From Mucilaginibacter_A sp050955045 (GTDB lineage: Bacteria; Bacteroidota; Bacteroidia; Sphingobacteriales; Sphingobacteriaceae), in the NCBI GenBank assembly GCA_050955045.1, contig JBPBQV010000019.1, positions 116,230-180,229 of the forward strand: a stretch of DNA of 64,000 bases. The letters are read 5' to 3'. The translations under genes and the position numbers were made by a program. Under the pieces are notes generated by a model. The model was not told the origin of the DNA and did no database searches. It worked only from the letters and a program-made list of their open reading frames with translations. This document shows, piece by piece, positions 8,261 through 17,760 of the stretch; the first letter of the stretch is position 1; every line of letters starts with the position of its first letter.

Positions 8261-9640
8261 CTACTCTTTATTCTTTTCCTGCCATTGCTGACTAAAAGAT
8301 TTTTGCGCGATCTCGGGCATTTCCCGTAAATGTCCCCAAGTATGTTTAAAAAGTAGTTTTAGCAAGAAATTCTTGCTGCTTCCACCAAAATAATCGGTCA
8401 GTTTTCGGCTTAACATTCCTTTTTTCCACAAAGCCCATCCCCATTTTTCTTTAATTGGGTTGAGGTTTTGTTTTACTGAATCGCGGCGGTTTAGCAGCAA
8501 TAATTTATGCAGATCAATTTTTACCGGACAAACTTCAGTACATTTTCCGCATAAACTGGAAGCATAGCTTAAATGCTTAAATTCTTCCATGCCTTTCATA
8601 TGCGGCGTAATGATAGAACCGATTGGCCCGCTGTATGTGGTTTCGTAAGTATGGCCGCCGATGTTTTTATAAACCGGACAAGCATTTAAACACGCGCCGC
8701 AACGAATGCAGTACAAAGCCTGCCGCTGGTCTTTTTGCGCCAGCAAATTTGTTCTGCCATTGTCCAGCAAAATCACATACATTTCTTCCGGTCCGTCGGT
8801 TTCGTGCGTTTGTCGCGGTCCGCTTAAAATAGAATTGTAAACTGTTAAATTCTGCCCGGTTCCATGTGTGGAAAGCAGCGGCCAAAACAAATCCAGATCA
8901 GCAATAGAAGGAATCATTTTTTCAATCCCCACAACGGCAATATGTATTTTTGGGAAAGTAGTGCATAAACGTGCATTTCCTTCATTTTCGGTGATAGAAA
9001 TGCTGCCCGAATCAGCAATTAAAAAATTTGCACCGGTAATGCCAACATCAGCATGAACATATTTTGTACGAAGCAGTTCGCGTGCTTTCAGCGTCAGTTG
9101 TTCTGGCGTGGCATCGATTGGCGTGCCAAAACGTTCGTTAAACAATTTAGCAATATCTTCTTTGGATAAGTGCATGGCCGGCGTAACAATATGATACGGT
9201 TTCTGGCCAAGTAGCTGCACAATGTATTCGCCCAAGTCGGTTTCCAGGCTTTCAATATTGTTTTGGATGAGAAATTCATTCAGGTGAATCTCCTCCGTCA
9301 CCATTGATTTTGATTTGACTACTGTTTTTGCACCTGCTTTTTGGATGATTTTCAGGATTTCTTTTTGCGCTTCTTCTGCATCATTCGCCCATATCACTTT
9401 TCCGCCTCTACGCTGGAAATTGGCTTCAAACTCAGGCAAAAGCTTGTCTAAGTTTTCCATCACTTTCCACTTAATTGCGTGCGCTTTGCGCTTGGTATTT
9501 TCCAAGTTAGTTAAACGGGTAATTCCCCGGGAAACAGCAGCATCGTATTTACCAATATTGTAATTAATGATGCTGCGATGTTTTAAATCAAAAGCTTTAA
9601 CTTCAGCACTCGCAATAAAATCTTCGGCAGTTTTGGTCAT
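8261..9640 (-). CDS. lutB: LutB/LldF-type iron-sulfur lactate utilisation protein
   Basis: 459 residues. An N-terminal LUD domain (about 60-300, with SKSMVTEEI and GANFLIADSGSISITENEGNARL) is followed by two [4Fe-4S] motifs, CIRCGACLNACP and CGKCTEVCP. In the LutABC complex this subunit helps oxidise L-lactate to pyruvate. No lutA or lutC is adjacent here, so the partners must be elsewhere or the protein acts alone. The C-terminal region (HTWGHLREMPEIAQKSFSQQWQE) is typical of the family. The family call is firm, the substrate less so. Confidence 0.88.
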   Translation of the reverse strand: MTKTAEDFIASAEVKAFDLKHRSIINYNIGKYDAAVSRGITRLTNLENTKRKAHAIKWKVMENLDKLLPEFEANFQRRGGKVIWANDAEEAQKEILKIIQKAGAKTVVKSKSMVTEEIHLNEFLIQNNIESLETDLGEYIVQLLGQKPYHIVTPAMHLSKEDIAKLFNERFGTPIDATPEQLTLKARELLRTKYVHADVGITGANFLIADSGSISITENEGNARLCTTFPKIHIAVVGIEKMIPSIADLDLFWPLLSTHGTGQNLTVYNSILSGPRQTHETDGPEEMYVILLDNGRTNLLAQKDQRQALYCIRCGACLNACPVYKNIGGHTYETTYSGPIGSIITPHMKGMEEFKHLSYASSLCGKCTEVCPVKIDLHKLLLLNRRDSVKQNLNPIKEKWGWALWKKGMLSRKLTDYFGGSSKNFLLKLLFKHTWGHLREMPEIAQKSFSQQWQEKNKE

Positions 9641-9769
9641 GCTGTAAAATTAAGGTTTTAGCTTTTAACGCCAATTTTAGGTTTTAGTTATTGTTGAAAT
9701 GAGGAGAAGTTTTGTTATTTAAAGCTTGACATGTAAACATTGAATTCTCGTTTTTACTGTTAAAAATAT

Positions 9770-10501
9770 TTATATACTTTTTTGCTGTATTGCTTTATTT
9801 ATTAACAGTTGCCTGATGGATACTAAATGTCCAAAAAGAACAGTTGGAACGATAAAAGTAGGTAACCAGCTGATTGGGAAATTGAGAATTGCAATGTTTG
9901 GTTGGTTAAATGCAAGCTTTTGAAGCGGAAATGGTGCCGACAGAATTGCAATTATTACAATGTTCATTAAAAGTCCGAGTGAAATAAAATTCCAAATCAG
10001 AATAATTTTTGTACTAAACTTTTGTTTTGCTATACCAAAAAAAGCAATAAGAGGTGCTGTAATTCCTGCAATAATATCAAAATTATGCCCTGCAAAAGTC
10101 ATAAGTTCTGGTACAGTTTTGTATAAAAACAACCAATACAAAACTATTTCAACGGGCACTCTAACGATGTTTACATAAGTTAGATTTAATAATGGTAAAC
10201 TATCTACAAAGCGCTTTCCGTTTAAAGTAGTAAAGAGAAACAGAATGGTTAGAATTGTTGGTAAAATTCCAAAAACAGCAATTTTAGGCGGCAGAGAGTT
10301 GGTATCAGAATTATAAAGATTATTTAAACTCAAAATCGCTTGAAAAACTAACCACAAGGTTAAGCTTATAAAAACTTTATTCACCTTTACACTTGTACTT
10401 TTTAGTGAAGAGTTTTTAATTGTCCAACAGAATAAAAGCAAAGTTGCTAAAGTTATTAACCCGAAAACTAAAGATATGTAAGTTGGTAAACTGTTTATCA
10501 T
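9770..10501 (-). CDS. Polytopic membrane protein of unknown function
   Basis: 243 residues, about seven hydrophobic segments (roughly 8-27, 42-60, 75-93, 108-126, 138-156, 165-187, 205-228). No motif I recognise. Residues such as the HNFD around the middle and a GHLVSIRQLL end are not diagnostic. It is a single gene with gaps on both sides (129 bp before lutB and 82 bp after the M28 peptidase), looks more AT-rich than its neighbours and carries no copy of the iterated motif, so recent acquisition is possible but unproven. Confidence 0.6.
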   Translation of the reverse strand: MINSLPTYISLVFGLITLATLLLFCWTIKNSSLKSTSVKVNKVFISLTLWLVFQAILSLNNLYNSDTNSLPPKIAVFGILPTILTILFLFTTLNGKRFVDSLPLLNLTYVNIVRVPVEIVLYWLFLYKTVPELMTFAGHNFDIIAGITAPLIAFFGIAKQKFSTKIILIWNFISLGLLMNIVIIAILSAPFPLQKLAFNQPNIAILNFPISWLPTFIVPTVLFGHLVSIRQLLINKAIQQKSI

Positions 10502-10583
10502 TGTTACTACTGAATTAGAATTCTAATGTTAGAACTACTAATATTTATAACGAAATTTAGGTGATAAAAACAGTATTAGTCAT

Positions 10584-12188
10584 TTACTGGCCGTTTGGTT
10601 TGTCAGTTTTAACGTCTACAACTGGTCGTTCATTTCTGTTAGCCAAATTCCAACCAGTATAGAATACCAATTGTGCTCGTTTTACCAACATCGGGAAATT
10701 AATCTTGCTTACTTCATCACCTGGCCGATGATAATCCGGGTTTTCACCATCAAAATAAAAAATGATCGGTACGCCGTGCTTGGCAAAATTATAATGGTCT
10801 GAACGATAATAAAAACGGTTTGGATCATTCGGATCATCGTATTTATAATCCAAATCAAGCTTTGTATACTGCGTATTTACTTCCTCGGTAACTTTGCGCA
10901 AGGTCGTACTCAGCATGGCAGAACCAATCACATACAGATAATTGGATGAATCAGCTTTTCCAATATAATCATAACCCGTGCGGCCAATCATATCAATATT
11001 TAAATCCGTAATGGTTTGGCTTAAAGGAAAAACAGGATGATCAGTGTAATATTCTGATCCCAGCAAACCTTTTTCTTCGCCCACATTTCCTAAAAATAAA
11101 ATACTGCGACGCGGACCATGACCAGCTTTTTTTGCTTCGGTAAAAGCACGTGCAATTTCCAAAACGCCTGTTGTGCCGGAACCATCATCATCTGCACCGT
11201 TGTTTACTTTATCCGTTCCGCTTGTGGTTAAACCGATATGATCGTAATGAGCCGAAAAAACTAAAACCTCATTTTTTAAATCTGTTCCGGGCAAATAACC
11301 TAATACATCTACTGCTTTTACATCCTTATTTTGCTGATTGATAGCTACCGAAAAATCTGTTTTGATAATTTGTGTTTGCGGCGTTCCGTTTTGGTCAATT
11401 GCTGTTTTTAGCGCTTCTAAAGTTTTGCCGCTGTTGTTAAGTATCGCATCAGCAATGGCAGGCGTAACGGTAATTACTGCAGCTTTTGCTTCTTTTAGCG
11501 CATCATTTTTAATGGTGATCCGACCTGCATTTAAATCATAGTTCATTTTAGCCATACGTTGCAGCAAAGCTTCTAAATCAGGGTTTACTGACAAGATTAA
11601 AGCCGGGTTTTTGCTGAGTAGAAATTGCAGGCGTTTGTTACGGCCAGTGCTCCAATCCGAAGCGGTAGTGGTTTGTGTAATGGCCGAAACGCCATCTTTC
11701 ATCGGCTCGCCTTTGTTGATAACCAACACTACTTTTCCGGTAATGTCTGTGTTTTTTAAATCATCATAACGGTCACTGCTGATACCATAGCCAATAAAAA
11801 CTACTTCTTTTGCACTGATATTTTTGGAAGAAGCTGAACCGCTGATGTAAAAATCTTTTCCGAAGGCAAATGTAGTATTGTTTATTTTGAATTGATCCGC
11901 ATGTAAACTGCTCTCCATCAGCGGAACATTAAAAAAATAAGAACCATTAACCGGAGCTTGTAAACCCAATTTTTTAAATTCTCCTGCAATATAATTTGCT
12001 GCTTTTTCTGCACCGGGTTTGCCGGTTTCACGTCCTTCAAAAGCATCCGAAGCCAAAATGCTTAAATGTTTTCTGGCATCTTCGGCAGTAATATAAGCTG
12101 CGTATTTTTGCTGAATTGGATCAGATTTTTGTGCCTGTACACAACCAAAGACGGCAAACGGAAGTAAGTATAATAAAGTCTTTTTCAT
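10584..12188 (-). CDS. Secreted M28-family metallopeptidase
   Basis: 534 residues with an N-terminal signal (MKKTLLYLLPFAVFGCVQAQ); the Cys16 context is a weak lipobox, so secreted or lipid-anchored are both possible. The mature part has a PA-like insert (about 100-270) and the M28 zinc site: FSAHYDHIG, NNGADDDGSGTTG, GNVGEEKGLLGSEYY, NIDMIGR and the late His in YRSDHYNF. These are co-catalytic aminopeptidases that release N-terminal amino acids from peptides. The gene is followed 8 bp after its stop by a motif copy. A near copy at 11487 encodes LKEAKAA. Confidence 0.92.
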   Translation of the reverse strand: MKKTLLYLLPFAVFGCVQAQKSDPIQQKYAAYITAEDARKHLSILASDAFEGRETGKPGAEKAANYIAGEFKKLGLQAPVNGSYFFNVPLMESSLHADQFKINNTTFAFGKDFYISGSASSKNISAKEVVFIGYGISSDRYDDLKNTDITGKVVLVINKGEPMKDGVSAITQTTTASDWSTGRNKRLQFLLSKNPALILSVNPDLEALLQRMAKMNYDLNAGRITIKNDALKEAKAAVITVTPAIADAILNNSGKTLEALKTAIDQNGTPQTQIIKTDFSVAINQQNKDVKAVDVLGYLPGTDLKNEVLVFSAHYDHIGLTTSGTDKVNNGADDDGSGTTGVLEIARAFTEAKKAGHGPRRSILFLGNVGEEKGLLGSEYYTDHPVFPLSQTITDLNIDMIGRTGYDYIGKADSSNYLYVIGSAMLSTTLRKVTEEVNTQYTKLDLDYKYDDPNDPNRFYYRSDHYNFAKHGVPIIFYFDGENPDYHRPGDEVSKINFPMLVKRAQLVFYTGWNLANRNERPVVDVKTDKPNGQ

Positions 12189-12200
12189 TTTTAATTAATA

Positions 12201-12623
12201 TTAACAGGAGATTTTGCCGACACGGTTTGCATGTCGTCCGCCTTCAAAATCGGTGTTTAAAAATGTTGTGGTAATTTCCTGTGCTTCTTTTATCGATATA
12301 AATCTGGCAGGCAGGCAAAGTATGTTGGCGTTGTTGTGTTTTCGGGCCAAGCTTGCCAGTTCTGTATTCCAGCAGATAGCCGCACGAATACCTTGATGTT
12401 TGTTAGCCGTAATTGCAATTCCGTTTCCGCTGCCACAAATTAAAATACCCAAATTGTATTCTCCGTTTTCTACCGCAAAAGCAACCGGATGGGCAAAGTC
12501 AGGATAATCTACAGAATCAGCGGAATTGGTGCCAAAATCTTTAATTACTACATCTTTTAAAAAAGGTTTTAGCGCTTCCTTATAATCAAATCCTGCGTGG
12601 TCTGCACCAATTGCTATTTTCAT
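12201..12623 (-). CDS. rpiB: Ribose-5-phosphate isomerase B
   Basis: 140 residues, close to the usual ~145. It shows MKIAIGADHAGFDYK at the start, the catalytic Cys loop ILICGSGNGIAITANK and the anion hole HQGIRAAICWN, then RKHNNANILCLP. It interconverts ribose-5-P and ribulose-5-P in the pentose phosphate pathway. It sits 12 bp upstream of the M28 peptidase start and could share its transcript. A one-mismatch motif copy at 12281-12294 encodes the SIKEAQE near the C-terminus. Confidence 0.95.
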   Translation of the reverse strand: MKIAIGADHAGFDYKEALKPFLKDVVIKDFGTNSADSVDYPDFAHPVAFAVENGEYNLGILICGSGNGIAITANKHQGIRAAICWNTELASLARKHNNANILCLPARFISIKEAQEITTTFLNTDFEGGRHANRVGKISC

Positions 12624-12671
12624 ATTGATTGATTTTCAGGTGATAAAAACAGTATGGATTATGATGATATT

Positions 12672-13547
12672 TTAGGATCCCATCAATTCATCATGTTTTA
12701 AAGCCCGACGTTTATCTACCGAAGCAGCTACAAAAATACTGGCTTCAAATAGTAAAAATAATGGAATACTTACTACCGTCATAGTTAGCATATCCGGTGT
12801 TGGAGTTACTACTGCTGCTATAATTAGGATGATGATGATGGCATAACGCCGAGATTCCCGCATAAACTTTGCTGTTAATAATCCCATTGTTGATAGGATG
12901 TAAATCAAAATAGGCAGTTCAAAAACAGCTCCGGTAGCAAGCGTTAAAGTTGCTACCGAGGAAATGTAGGAATCAATGCTAAACAAATTTTGAATAGAAG
13001 AACTCACATTATAACTCGCCAAAAAACTAAGGGACATAGCTGTAATCACAAAATAGCCAAATAAAACACCCAATAAAAACAGCATAGATGCATACAGCAC
13101 AAAACCACTGGCTGCCTTACGCTCTTTATCATGCAAAGCCGGTTTGATAAATAGCCAGATTTCGTATAATAAATAAGGAAACCCAATTGCAATCCCAATC
13201 ATGAACGAGGAATTGATTTGTAGCGTAAATTGTCCGGCCATTTCTGTATTAATTAGCTGGATATTTATTTTGTCAATGCAAAACCCCGGCCGGTGCAAAT
13301 AAGTCCCTAACTCACATAACATCCGATACGTCCAGAACGAGGTTTTACTTGGTCCCATAATTACGGTATTGAAAAAGAAATCGTAATAATAGAATGCCAA
13401 ACTGGTAAACAGGATAATCGCTATAGCCGAGCGGATCAAATGCTTTCTGAGTATATCCAGATGATCAAAAAAAGACATTTCTGCTTCCAGGTTACTGCCT
13501 TTGTCTTTTAATACTTTAAACAGTTTATTATCTTTAAGATCGCTCAT
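12672..13547 (-). CDS. tatC: Sec-independent protein translocase TatC
   Basis: 291 residues, with six expected membrane segments. The family start is visible (MSFFDHLDILRKHLIRS, the E/DHLxELRxRL motif) along with FPYLLYEIWLFIKPAL and FELPILIYILS. TatC is the receptor subunit of the twin-arginine translocon for folded proteins. No tatA gene is near. A motif copy in the coding sequence (13073-13085) encodes part of a membrane helix (MLFLLG). A second copy lies 17 bp after the stop (12642-12655). Confidence 0.96.
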   Translation of the reverse strand: MSDLKDNKLFKVLKDKGSNLEAEMSFFDHLDILRKHLIRSAIAIILFTSLAFYYYDFFFNTVIMGPSKTSFWTYRMLCELGTYLHRPGFCIDKINIQLINTEMAGQFTLQINSSFMIGIAIGFPYLLYEIWLFIKPALHDKERKAASGFVLYASMLFLLGVLFGYFVITAMSLSFLASYNVSSSIQNLFSIDSYISSVATLTLATGAVFELPILIYILSTMGLLTAKFMRESRRYAIIIILIIAAVVTPTPDMLTMTVVSIPLFLLFEASIFVAASVDKRRALKHDELMGS

Positions 13548-13622
13548 AGTGTTGTAAAAACAAAAATACCATTCCGGGAAGATTTAGAATGGTATTTACG
13601 TTTAAATTTATAATCAGTTTTT

Positions 13623-14966
13623 TTAGTCTTCGGTATATTCAAAAGTCTCCATAAACTTAGTTGTAAAATTACCGGCCCTGAAATTCGGGTCTTGTAAAAG
13701 TTTAAGATGAAACGGAATAGTTGTTTTAACGCCTTCAATCACAAATTCGCTCAAGGCACGTGCCATTGTATTTAATGCTTCTTCACGGGTTTGTGCCACA
13801 CAAATCAGTTTGGCAATCATCGAATCATAATTCGGCGGGATGATGTAACCGGAATAAACGTGCGTATCAACCCGAACACCATGACCGCCCGGCGAATGAA
13901 AATTAGTGATTTTCCCGGGAGATGGACGGAAATTATTTAGCGGATCTTCTGCATTGATGCGGCATTCGATCGCGTGCATTGTCGGCTCGTAATTTTTGCC
14001 CGAAATCGGGATGCCTGCCGCCACTTTTATCTGTTCTTTTATCAAATCGAAGTTAATCACTTCTTCCGTAACCGGATGCTCTACCTGAATACGCGTGTTC
14101 ATCTCCATAAAATAGAACTCGTGGTTTTTATCAACCAAAAATTCTACTGTTCCGGCACCCTCATATTTTACAGCTTTTGCACCTTTTATTGCAGCTTCAC
14201 CCATTTTGCGGCGTAGTTTTTCAGTCATGAAAGGAGAAGGAGCTTCTTCAACCAGTTTCTGATGGCGACGCTGAATAGAACAATCCCGTTCTGACAGGTG
14301 ACAAACTTTACCATACTGGTCTCCAATTACCTGAATTTCAATATGGCGTGGATCTTCTACGTATTTTTCTAAATAAATACCGTCGTTACCAAAAGCAGCT
14401 CCGGCTTCGGCACGGGCAGAGTCCCAGGCTGCTTCAAATGCTTCGTCTTTCCAAACAATTCGCATTCCACGGCCACCACCGCCTGCAGTTGCCTTTAAAA
14501 TAATGGGATAACCAATTTTGTTGGCTACCTGAATGCCTTGTTTTACATCTGTTAATAAACCGTCAGAACCTGGAATAGTAGGTACGCCAGCTTCTTTCAT
14601 GGTGTCTTTTGCAGATGCTTTATCTCCCATGGCATCAATTTGAGCTGCTGTTGCACCAATAAACTTAATACCATACTCTGTACAAATTGCAGAAAATTTA
14701 GCATTTTCAGACAAAAAGCCGTAACCCGGATGTATCGCATCAGCATTGGTTAATTCGGCTGCAGAAATGATATTCGGAATATTGAGGTAAGAATCTTTAC
14801 TCGGCGGCGGACCAATACAAACGGCTTCATCAGCAAAACGCACATGCAAACTGTCGCGGTCTGCAGTAGAATAAACTGCTACTGTTTTTATCCCCATTTC
14901 TTTGCAGGTACGGATAATTCGCAGAGCAATCTCGCCACGGTTAGCAATTAATATCTTTTTGAACAT
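13623..14966 (-). CDS. accC: Acetyl-CoA carboxylase, biotin carboxylase subunit
   Basis: 447 residues, full length. ATP-grasp carboxylase: KILIANRGEIALRIIRT, ATP loop GGGGRGMRIV, ERDCSIQRRHQKLVEEAPSP, MNTRIQVEHPVTE. It carboxylates biotin on AccB, the first half-reaction committing acetyl-CoA to fatty-acid synthesis. It lies downstream of accB (72-bp gap holding a motif copy) and is part of the run rpmF-plsX-fabH-accB-accC. A near motif copy at 14879 encodes IKTVAVYS. Confidence 0.97.
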   Translation of the reverse strand: MFKKILIANRGEIALRIIRTCKEMGIKTVAVYSTADRDSLHVRFADEAVCIGPPPSKDSYLNIPNIISAAELTNADAIHPGYGFLSENAKFSAICTEYGIKFIGATAAQIDAMGDKASAKDTMKEAGVPTIPGSDGLLTDVKQGIQVANKIGYPIILKATAGGGGRGMRIVWKDEAFEAAWDSARAEAGAAFGNDGIYLEKYVEDPRHIEIQVIGDQYGKVCHLSERDCSIQRRHQKLVEEAPSPFMTEKLRRKMGEAAIKGAKAVKYEGAGTVEFLVDKNHEFYFMEMNTRIQVEHPVTEEVINFDLIKEQIKVAAGIPISGKNYEPTMHAIECRINAEDPLNNFRPSPGKITNFHSPGGHGVRVDTHVYSGYIIPPNYDSMIAKLICVAQTREEALNTMARALSEFVIEGVKTTIPFHLKLLQDPNFRAGNFTTKFMETFEYTED

Positions 14967-15038
14967 TACTTTAATTAGCTTTTAAAAATACTGCCTTTTG
15001 AAATTACCTTCATCAATTTTAAGGTGATAAAAGAAGTA

Positions 15039-15515
15039 TTATGCCGGATCTACTAAAAACAAAGGCTGATCATACTCAACTGGAGAAGAATTATCTGTCA
15101 GTACTTTAACAATACGGCCTGATACCTCTGATTCAATTTCGTTAAATAATTTCATGGCTTCTATAATGCAAAGCACCTGGCCTTCTTTAATTTCATCGCC
15201 TACATTAACAAAAAGTGGTTTCTCCGGAGCCGCAGAACGGTAAAAAGTACCAATCATCGGAGATTTTACGGTGATATATTTTGAAGTATCTTCGGCAGCT
15301 GGTACAGTAACAATTGGTGTAGTTACCGTTATGGAAGGAACAGAAGTTGTATTTTCTGTTATACTGGCTGGTAGAGTAGTAGTAACAACAGCCGTTTGAG
15401 GCTGGTTAGTTTTAATGGTGATTTTAAAGTCTTGCTGTTCAATAGAAACCTCATTGACTCCTGATTTGGAAACGAACCGGATTAAATCCTGAATTTGTTT
15501 AATATCCATATCCAT
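15039..15515 (-). CDS. accB: Acetyl-CoA carboxylase, biotin carboxyl carrier protein
   Basis: 158 residues: an N-terminal helix (MDMDIKQIQDLIRFVSKSGVNEVSIE), a Thr/Val/Pro-rich linker (about 38-75) and the biotinyl domain with EAMKLFNEIESE, biotinylated Lys122. It has Phe where many homologues have Met in AMKLMNEI. It is the swinging carrier of acetyl-CoA carboxylase. The stop codon shares its last base with a perfect motif copy (15026-15039). Upstream of accC, downstream of fabH. Confidence 0.96.
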   Translation of the reverse strand: MDMDIKQIQDLIRFVSKSGVNEVSIEQQDFKITIKTNQPQTAVVTTTLPASITENTTSVPSITVTTPIVTVPAAEDTSKYITVKSPMIGTFYRSAAPEKPLFVNVGDEIKEGQVLCIIEAMKLFNEIESEVSGRIVKVLTDNSSPVEYDQPLFLVDPA

Positions 15516-15598
15516 GCTTATTATTTTGTTTAATTTAGATGTGATAATTTTTTTGGCAGGCTAATTTATCATTAAATAACAAAAAAGCAGAGATAAAA

Positions 15599-16588
15599 TC
15601 AGTATGCCCATTTAATATAAGCAGCACCCCAGGTAAAGCCTCCGCCAAAAGCAGCTAAAACTAAATTATCACCTTTTTTAAGTTTACTTTCCCATTCCCA
15701 TAAACACAAAGGAATCGTACCATTGGTTGTATTACCGTAACGTTCTATATTTACCATTACTTTTTCTTCACCAACACCCATTCGGCTAGCAGTAGCATCG
15801 ATAATGCGTTTATTAGCCTGATGTGGCACTAACCAATCTACTGTTTCCGAGGTTAGGTTGTTACGTTCCATAATTTCGGCAGCAGCTTCGGCCATGTTAG
15901 TTACTGCAAACTTGAATACAGCTTTTCCTTCCTGATAAATGTAATGTTCGCGGGCATCAATGGTTTCATGACTTGTAGGTTTTACAGAACCTCCAGCTTT
16001 TTGATGAAGATGGCCGATACCAGTGCCGTCACTATGTAAATTAGCATCAATTAATCCGTAGCCTTCTAAATTAGGTTCTAACAACACTGCACCGCAACCA
16101 TCACCAAAAATGATACAAGTTGACCTATCCTGATAGTTGATAATAGAAGACATTTTATCACCTGCAACTACCAATACTTTTTTGTGCATACCCGTTTCAA
16201 TAAACTGGGCACCAACTGTTAAACCATATAAAAATCCCGAACAAGCTGCCTGTAAATCAAATCCCCAGGCATTGATAGCACCAACTTTAGCACTGATGAT
16301 GTTTGCTGTTGCCGGAAAAGGCATATCAGGAGTTGTAGTACAAAAAATAAGCAAATCAATTTCTGATGCACTAATTCCGCGTTTTTCTAGCAAACCTTTT
16401 ACAGCAGGAACGGCCAGATCAGAAACGCCTAAGCCTTCTCCTTTTAAAATTCGACGTTCACTGATGCCTGTTCTACTTAATATCCAATCGTTGTTAGTAT
16501 CAACCATGGTTTCGAGTTCCTGATTGGTTAATACATAGTCGGGTACATAACCATTTACAGCAGTAATCGCGGCGTAAATTTTATCCAT
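15599..16588 (-). CDS. fabH: 3-oxoacyl-ACP synthase III
   Basis: 329 residues with the KAS III triad: Cys116 in LQAACSGFLYG, His in VPHQANKRI and Asn in YGNTTNGTIP; C-terminal FGGGFTWGAAYIKW is also typical. It condenses acetyl-CoA (or branched primers) with malonyl-ACP to start fatty-acid chains. It follows plsX by 7 bp, so they are surely co-transcribed. A degenerate motif (15592-15605, TC in the second pair of variable bases) overlaps its stop. Confidence 0.97.
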   Translation of the reverse strand: MDKIYAAITAVNGYVPDYVLTNQELETMVDTNNDWILSRTGISERRILKGEGLGVSDLAVPAVKGLLEKRGISASEIDLLIFCTTTPDMPFPATANIISAKVGAINAWGFDLQAACSGFLYGLTVGAQFIETGMHKKVLVVAGDKMSSIINYQDRSTCIIFGDGCGAVLLEPNLEGYGLIDANLHSDGTGIGHLHQKAGGSVKPTSHETIDAREHYIYQEGKAVFKFAVTNMAEAAAEIMERNNLTSETVDWLVPHQANKRIIDATASRMGVGEEKVMVNIERYGNTTNGTIPLCLWEWESKLKKGDNLVLAAFGGGFTWGAAYIKWAY

Positions 16589-16595
16589 ATTAATA

Positions 16596-17534
16596 TTAAA
16601 GAAAAGCTTGTTTGATCTTGTTGATCAGACCCGACGTAACTGTATTTCTGGAAAGCATAATCATGCCTTTAATGGCTTCAGGAGTAGAAATTCCATGACC
16701 AATTATTACAGGTGCATTAACACCCAAAATCGGGCTACCACCGTATTGCTCGTAATTAAAACGATCAAAGAACTCATTACGCATTCCTTTATGTAAAGTA
16801 ACCTCGTAAAAATTCTCAGCCAATTTTAAAACAACATTTCCTGTAAAACCATCGCAAACAAACACGTCTGCATGGTCTGTAAATAAATCCCGACCTTCTA
16901 CATTGCCTATAAAATTGATTTGCTTATTTTCTACCATTAAAGGGTAAGTAGTTTGGCAAAGCAAATTACCTTTTTCTTTTTCCTCTCCAATGTTAATTAA
17001 ACCAACTTTTGGCTGTTCAATATTATATAAAGCTTCGGCCATTAAGCTGCCTAAAATGCCAAATTGTACTAAAGTATCTGGCTTACAATCAGCATTAGCA
17101 CCAGCATCTAACAAAATACCGCATCCGCCTTTTAGTTTAGGCACAATTCCGGCAATTGCAGGACGGATAACACCAGGAATAGCTTTAACACTAAACATCG
17201 CCCCAACCAGCATTGCACCCGTATTGCCAGCAGAAGCAAAAGAATCCAGCTTGCCTTCTTTTAATAATTGAAAACCTATGCTGATACTTGAATTTGGTTT
17301 TTGAACAATAGCTTTTGTAGGATGTTCGGCCATACCAATCACTTCTGTAGTATGCACGTATTCAAAGCAGCTCTCATCAAATTTATTGTCCCTGATAATT
17401 TTCAGGGCAATTTTTTTATCGCCAATTAAAACCAGTTTCTGGTCAGGAGATAAGAATTGATAGCTAACGATTGCTCCTAAAACGGTTGCTTCAGGAGCAT
17501 AATCGCCACCCATAATATCTAAGCCGAACTTCAT
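16596..17534 (-). CDS. plsX: Phosphate acyltransferase PlsX
   Basis: 312 residues. It starts MKFGLDIMGGDYAPEATVLGA and has SSISIGFQLLKEGKLDSFASAGNTGAML, LLDAGANADCKP, VGLINIGEEKEKGN and VCDGFTGNVVLK. It makes acyl-phosphate from acyl-ACP for phospholipid synthesis at the inner face of the membrane. Gene order rpmF-plsX-fabH is widely conserved in bacteria. Confidence 0.97.
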   Translation of the reverse strand: MKFGLDIMGGDYAPEATVLGAIVSYQFLSPDQKLVLIGDKKIALKIIRDNKFDESCFEYVHTTEVIGMAEHPTKAIVQKPNSSISIGFQLLKEGKLDSFASAGNTGAMLVGAMFSVKAIPGVIRPAIAGIVPKLKGGCGILLDAGANADCKPDTLVQFGILGSLMAEALYNIEQPKVGLINIGEEKEKGNLLCQTTYPLMVENKQINFIGNVEGRDLFTDHADVFVCDGFTGNVVLKLAENFYEVTLHKGMRNEFFDRFNYEQYGGSPILGVNAPVIIGHGISTPEAIKGMIMLSRNTVTSGLINKIKQAFL

Positions 17535-17548
17535 TACAGAAAATTAAC

Positions 17549-17740
17549 TTAAGCTACTGCTGTCCGTTCAATTAGTAATTTACCGTTGAAGTAAACGTTG
17601 CCATCTACGGTATAAGCTCTGTGTGGTAAATGTATAGCACCGGTAGTTTTGCAGGTAGTTAAAGTTGGAGCTTCCGCTTTGTAATGTGTACGGCGTTTAT
17701 CTCTTCTTGATTTGGATATTTTTCGTTTTGGATGTGGCAT
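17549..17740 (-). CDS. rpmF: 50S ribosomal protein L32
   Basis: 63 residues starting MPHPKRKISKSRRDKRRTHY, the L32 signature. It has a single Cys (TCKTTGAIHLPHRAY) instead of the four-Cys zinc ribbon of many L32 proteins, so this is a zinc-free form. It lies between the DUF177 gene and plsX, the usual operon. Confidence 0.96.
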   Translation of the reverse strand: MPHPKRKISKSRRDKRRTHYKAEAPTLTTCKTTGAIHLPHRAYTVDGNVYFNGKLLIERTAVA

Positions 17741-17760
17741 GACTTATTAAGTATTTAAAT

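Noticed and set aside
16137..16523. 128-codon plus-strand frame opposite fabH
   Set aside because: Shadow frame; fabH is complete with its catalytic residues.
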